64,000 bases of DNA, from contig QCXZ01000137.1 in the NCBI GenBank assembly GCA_025024175.1, positions 15,066,001 to 15,130,000 of the forward strand. The letters are read 5' to 3'. The translations under genes were made by a program, and so were the position numbers. This DNA comes from Rhyzopertha dominica. Its lineage: Eukaryota; Arthropoda; Insecta; Coleoptera; Bostrichidae. Shown in pieces: positions 58,879 to 64,000 of this stretch; within the stretch, counting starts at the first letter, position 1, and the number at the start of each line of letters is the position of its first letter. The notes under the pieces were generated by a model that saw only the letters and a list, made by a program, of their open reading frames with translations, had not been told where the DNA came from and searched no databases.

Positions 58879-61800
58879 CGTGCTAGAAACTCCGCGGGAG
58901 CGTATTATTTACTGACGTACAAGCAACAACCATTACACATTCTAATTACAGATACTAAATAATATAAATCAGTCTTATTAATACACAAATAGGTGGGGGA
59001 CGACAAGCATCAGAACTTAAGAAGTGCTATAGCTCTACATAAACTATTCTGTCTTGTAAATTAAAAATCTATAGCCCTATTATTTTACTTTAATTGCACG
59101 GTGCCTATCTACTTGATAATAATATATAGTCATAACTTGCTATCTTTATTTAATTCTGCATATATAGATTATTTTGTTTTCTATTATTTCTGTCTCGCCC
59201 GTTAAAATGAAAATTATTAAAATAATTATATTTCATTATTTTATTTAAGGTTAAATGGAAGAACAGGGGTATATACTTACTATATACTACCTGAATTTCG
59301 CGTTTTGTTTAAACCATGTTGACCTTTTTTTTATTTTTTTTGTATTTGCTTAATTTTCTTGATGTGTACAATAAAGACATTATTATTAGTGAGTCATGTG
59401 GTAACTCAAGTCAGTAACATACAGCAAAGATTTGTCAAAATCAGATCAACTGTAACTACTTTGTACACGCGGATTTGTACAATACCATTCTAAACCACAA
59501 CTAATTATTATGACTATACAGTAATACACGAATACAGGTGAAGTCACCACCAAACATTATTTTATTTATAAGCGTTAGTTGCTAATAAATTGTTTTAAAA
59601 GTTGTGTTTGAAAAAAATTAACCTCCGGTATAATGTCTGAGGTACCCTGAGAGAAGTTCAAATCCATCTTATAGAATAGAAGATTAACCCAAAAATTGTA
59701 AATAGCAATGCACACGCACAGTGCTCACTAGGATTGACCAGTTTTGCTAGGTTAAACAATAACCACTAACTATTACCGTTGTCCGAAAATTAATAATAAT
59801 AATAATAATAAATAACCATCATGCAAGGAGGCGTCTTGGCACTTTGGCTCTTTGGCAAGCATGCACGCAAGAAGCAGCTCATCATCGAAGAAAGCGTACC
59901 ACAAAAGCTTTTTCGATGCAGATATATAGTACTTGTAATTTATCTGAGATAATTAGCTATGTTAAAATAATATACATAAATTCTATATTCAAAAATTGCC
60001 CAAATTGCGATATGCTTGTTTGGTACAAAAAAAGGCAAATTTTGTTTCAATTTCAATATATATATATAAATGCATGTCTATGCTGTGCTGTCTGCACCGC
60101 GACCAACTGCAGATAGATCTATTTCGCTATCATTAACGCTCATCAGTGCAGTTTAGGTCTAGTGCAGACAAAACGGCATAGAACTGGTTTCGCCTATATA
60201 CCAAAGGCTTGGTATGATGTTAGAATTTGGGTGGCAATGCCATTTGTCAGCATTACACTGACATGTTGACAAAGCCACCTAGCTGCCATTATGGGATCTA
60301 CTTCCTAAAGAAAATGACCTGTAGCCTGACAAATTGGCATGCACCTGTATACTTCAATTTGACAGCGGCCCCCTGGCCTGACCAACTACAACTAACTCTC
60401 TTATGTATGATTTTTACTTATCTCTGAAATTACTTGGATATCGCGCACAATCTGGCTACATTGTGTGCAAAAGAATAATTATTATGATTTGAAGACAGGA
60501 ACAAAGTTTCAGGGATACTTTAAAATGACAATATGATAATTTAAAGCTCCAGCTAGCTTCAGTCAAACTTGCTGTTCATTGGTTGCTGATTATGACGCAC
60601 CGTCTTAAAATTTTCACAGTTGAACAATTTATTTTGAAGTAGCAAAAATAAGTTGTAGGATACCGGCTGTTGTGAGATACATAAACAGTGGTAAAGATTC
60701 GGTATTTTGTGTTGATACACGTTATTTCAATAGATGTAGACGACCCCATTCTATTCATCAGGTAAGAATTTGTTTGATTGCTTCGAAGCTCCTACCCTTG
60801 CCGCTGAAGGAACGTTAAGCAATCAAATAACAGCATACCTTAACAGTATATCTTGCAGGGGTGAAACCGTACTCATCAGAAAGTTGTGCTCACACATGGT
60901 ATATTCAATGCAATGTCAAAAACCTTGGGAAAATGAGAAATCTTTCTTTTTTTTTCGACACTACCGCTTAAGATATTACTAACATTATTTATTTATATTT
61001 ATCTTATTAGACGCAAAGTATATTGTCTTCACTCTCCTAATTTATGGGATAATTCTTTATAAGTAGCGAAGAAAGCTTAGATAGTACTTAATCTCGCTAC
61101 ACCCAATAGACAGCTAAAAAGGAGTATGCGACCTATAAATAATTTGTGTTGTATCCGCAGTCATCTGGGTATGTCCTGTAAAAAGTACTACTTAACAGTC
61201 CATTAGGTATAATAGCGCATCGCTTTATTTGGGTGATACTGGCGAGCGTTCCTGTTAATGAAATTTCCCTTATCGAACATTAATCACCCGAACGGTCGTA
61301 ATGAAAATTCGATTGCTCAGTGCTCTAATTACTTAGCTCAGATCCAGGCCTAGATACAGAGGAGATAAGATATTGTAGCGGTGGCAATTTGCGTAAGCTG
61401 AGGAGTGATGGCAATTTGCATGTACACAGAGTGATGCTGGTAGGGTAGTATGTCTGTACATAACCATTTTGTGTAACACGAACTTTGCTAAACCTGAGTT
61501 TGATATTACATATTTTAGAAGCTTACGATAAAATTGCATTTATTTAATTAAGATTGTGATATTATTTTAATAAAAATGATGCGTGTACAATAGAAAAATT
61601 GTAAAAATGTTAGCAATATGTGATAACTTATAATGGTTTGTTACTTGCTTGCCCTACATATGAGTATCAGAAAACAAAACAGGATGTAGTTAAATGGAGA
61701 GTGCTAAAATTTACGATGGTTGAAAAAAGAAAACGGTTGCGCTCGATGTTCGAACGAAATAATTTATGATTTTAGGGGTTAGCTGATTGACATACTCATA

Positions 61801-62834
61801 AAGATTGCAGAAAGGCACACGGCGATTCCTAATAAATTTTCTGATCTATTGTGACGTAATATTTATTTGCTTTCAATATCAGTATAGCAGACTTCATATT
61901 TCCGTTAATATTAAAAATTTCGAAACATATTTGAAACAAGCTGTTGGTTAAGTTAGATTATACGGGCGCCCCATTTTTTCTAGACCCTACTAAACGTGAT
62001 TCTTATAAATGAAATACATTTATATTGTTATACTTCCGACTTCTCTAGATAAAACTCTCCGAAAAAAAAATATAGGGATGTCATTTTTAAGTAACAAAAT
62101 TTGTCTGATCTGTTTATGCTCAAAGAACTGTAATAATAACATCAGTAGTAGCTAATATTATTTATTAACTTTCCACTCATATTTTACCAAGCTTGGGACA
62201 GTATTGTTTTTGGTAATATTCAAAAAGTGGTCCAGTGACCAAAAACACACTTACAAATACAAAACAACTTAACGAGATACTCAAATACAATAAAATGCCA
62301 GTTCAAGAAAACTAAAATAAATCAAATTAAAACCTACACTTACTAAACACATATGCAGGTTTATAAGAACTTAAAAAACTCTTTTTAACAATGGAGGTAA
62401 GACGTGGTAAAATTCTGTTTCGTATACATATAATCGGATCAAATAGAAGGAATGGAATAAGTCTTTATTGTTTCTAAAAAAATAACATTTTGCTATATCT
62501 GACGATCTATAACCCAATGAGGCAGAACGCCCCCTCGCTTCATTGATATATGACGTACTGTAGTAAATGCATTGTACTATAGCAAATCTGAAAATTAATT
62601 TTACAAAAAATACATTAGGGCGTCTATTTCTTAACGATGTCTAAAGGTATAGAAGCGATCAGACGGTCCAACAAAACTGGAACTGCTTATGTTGAATGTG
62701 ATTTTGTGTCATAGTATTGAAAATCATGGCTATTTATATTTAGATTACATACAAGTGTCCCAACGTTATGAGAAATTTTCCATAATTTAGCTGCGTTTTT
62801 GCTGTATATTAAAAAAGACATTGCGATGTATGTA
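58879..62834. other. Intergenic, nothing recognised
   Basis: Contains a (TAA)n microsatellite at 59790-59811. No conserved exon, TIR pair or LTR found. Confidence 0.5.
59790..59811. repeat. (TAA)n microsatellite
   Basis: Seven uninterrupted TAA units after GTCCGAAAAT. Confidence 0.9.
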
Positions 62835-63692
62835 CAGGGTGTCCCAGTATAAAAAAGACTAGAGTTATGTTTTTTATTAATGGAATCTACCCATTTTGAT
62901 TTTATACGCGATTGAGATTAAGTGTCCCGCGTCAGCTTTGCCTATGAAGTGGTTAGCGAGCGGCGGCTGTCATATCGCATTGACGGTGCAGTACATTGAA
63001 GTTGCAATTTAAATGTGAGCGAAGCGTGTGATTATTTAAATGCTTTACTGGGTTCTAGAAGTTTTAAAGGAAGTAATGAAGTGTTAACTTATCTAAAGTT
63101 TACATCTGTTTACGCCTGCACCGTTACGATCGCTTTAAGCCCAAGCGCTTTTAAATGACGACCATTTAATCAGTGGAGTGACAGTGTTTGTGTCATTATG
63201 ATTGTAGACGTTGCCATTGCCAGCAAATCCTTAGGAATTCTCAGTCATATGCAAATATGTACAACACAACATAGCAGTTATTTACATGTAACTTGCACTT
63301 ACAAGCATGAATTTGATTGAAAATGCAGGCACATTATGCCTGCCTTAATCATCGGATGATCGGTATCCTTCGTGGAGTTATTCGCATACAGAGCTAGTGA
63401 TAACCATGAAAAATATCTCGTGAGCGAAGGACTTTCTATAAAATTTTCTTTTCAAGGATGCAGACAGTTACAGAAATATGTTGCTTCTGTGTAACTGATA
63501 CTTCCTTACATACATTAGCAGCAGTAAACTCAAGATAGGAATCAATATATAGACCAGTAATAGTCAAAACTGAGCTGTGGTTTTAAACTCTTAAGTCTAA
63601 ATAATATAAACCCAAAAATGCATTTATGTTTGCGGTTGTGACGGATATTAGGAAATAAAAGTTATTTTACTTATAGCGATTACTTGTACAAT
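62835..63692 (+). repeat. Solo tacagggtg transposon end and adjacent sequence
   Basis: GTACAGGGTGTCCCAGTATA at 62833-62852 is the same terminal motif type as at 9385, 23245 and 32941. No inverted partner follows before 63693. The length of the element is unknown. Confidence 0.45.
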
Positions 63693-64000
63693 GTACAGGG
63701 TGGTCCAGTTATCGTGCTCACCCAATTGACGGCTTTATTTGTGATCTTAGAGAAAAATGTTTCAAATAAAAGTTGTAGCAGCCAAGGAGTACTCGAGAAC
63801 GCAATATAGCAAATTTACACAGCGTTGCCAGAATTCGAGTACCGAACTAAACATTTTTTAAATTGAACTACCCACTTTTTATGCCGGATTTGGATTACAC
63901 ATCAAGTTTTTAGCAAAAAATTATTAAGATACATATGCTCTAAAATTAACGGTTTCGGAGACACGCATAGGTGGTCCAGATATCGTGCTCACCTAATTGG
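63693..64000 (+). repeat. Start of a direct repeat of about 271 bp, running off the window
   Basis: TACAGGGTGGTCCAGTTATC (63694) is followed by GTGCTCACCCAATTG, and at 63969 the sequence returns as AGGTGGTCCAGATATCGTGC then TCACCTAATTGG. Same orientation, offset 271 bp. It could be a tandem array or a solo end duplicated inside one element; the window ends before this can be decided. Confidence 0.55.

Noticed and set aside
1..64000. CRISPR arrays, bacterial operons or prophage
   Set aside because: No direct-repeat/spacer array, ribosome-site spacing or compact gene layout; introns and transposon types are those of an animal genome.

Overview
The window reads as nuclear DNA of an insect with a large, AT-rich, repeat-loaded genome. 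The order and species cannot be fixed from sequence alone. The evidence is spliced metazoan purine-pathway genes of insect type and a dense set of arthropod-type transposon remains: mariner, Ty3/Gypsy, Crypton, DUF4817-type DDE, DUF4371 hAT, THAP, RTE and another LINE. About 17 isolated single N bases mark low-quality or heterozygous positions.

Region 1 (1-9350) is the only clear host-gene region. Ppat (amidophosphoribosyltransferase, purine step 1) runs on the minus strand; its first three coding exons lie at 684-3469 and the rest is beyond the left edge. Paics (SAICAR synthetase fused to AIR carboxylase, purine steps 6 and 7) runs on the plus strand in five exons at 4305-9203 and is complete at 425 codons. 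The two genes are head to head, with 835 bp between start codons, the arrangement known from vertebrates. That spacer holds a CACGTG E-box and an NRF-1-like palindrome.

Region 2 (9350-64000) has no recognisable host exon. From left to right it holds: tacagggtg-type transposon ends; a 2 kb inverted-repeat element with a nested Harbinger-like MITE (12.1-14.2 kb); an isolated CpG-rich island (16.4-16.9 kb); a DUF4371 hAT remnant (18.8-19.3 kb); a DUF4817-type transposase remnant (20.0-20.4 kb); an internally deleted Ty3/Gypsy element whose 5' LTR is interrupted by a foldback MITE (20.9-23.7 kb); a foldback of tRNA-headed SINE-like units (24.7-25.5 kb); a solo LTR (27.3-27.6 kb); a DUF4817 transposon rearranged into a 1.2 kb snap-back (32.1-34.1 kb); a THAP-domain remnant beside a TIR element (38.9-40.0 kb); a 1.3 kb mariner with TIRs, TA duplications and a broken transposase (43.1-44.4 kb); a third copy of the 12-14 kb repeat (45.2-45.9 kb); two Crypton recombinase remnants on opposite strands (48.2-49.7 kb); and two LINE remnants (51.0 and 54.7-56.1 kb).

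Between these lie GC-richer, low-repeat stretches (about 23.9-24.4, 31.0-31.3, 34.4-34.7, 41.4, 47.2-47.5 and 57.7-58.2 kb) that look like conserved noncoding DNA. Two of them, at 41.4 and 47.2 kb, are related to each other. This suggests, as inference only, that the right side is the regulatory desert of a developmental gene outside the window. The strongest unusual signals are the many independent foldback elements, including one built from an inverted duplication of a transposon 5' end that carries two facing transposase start codons.
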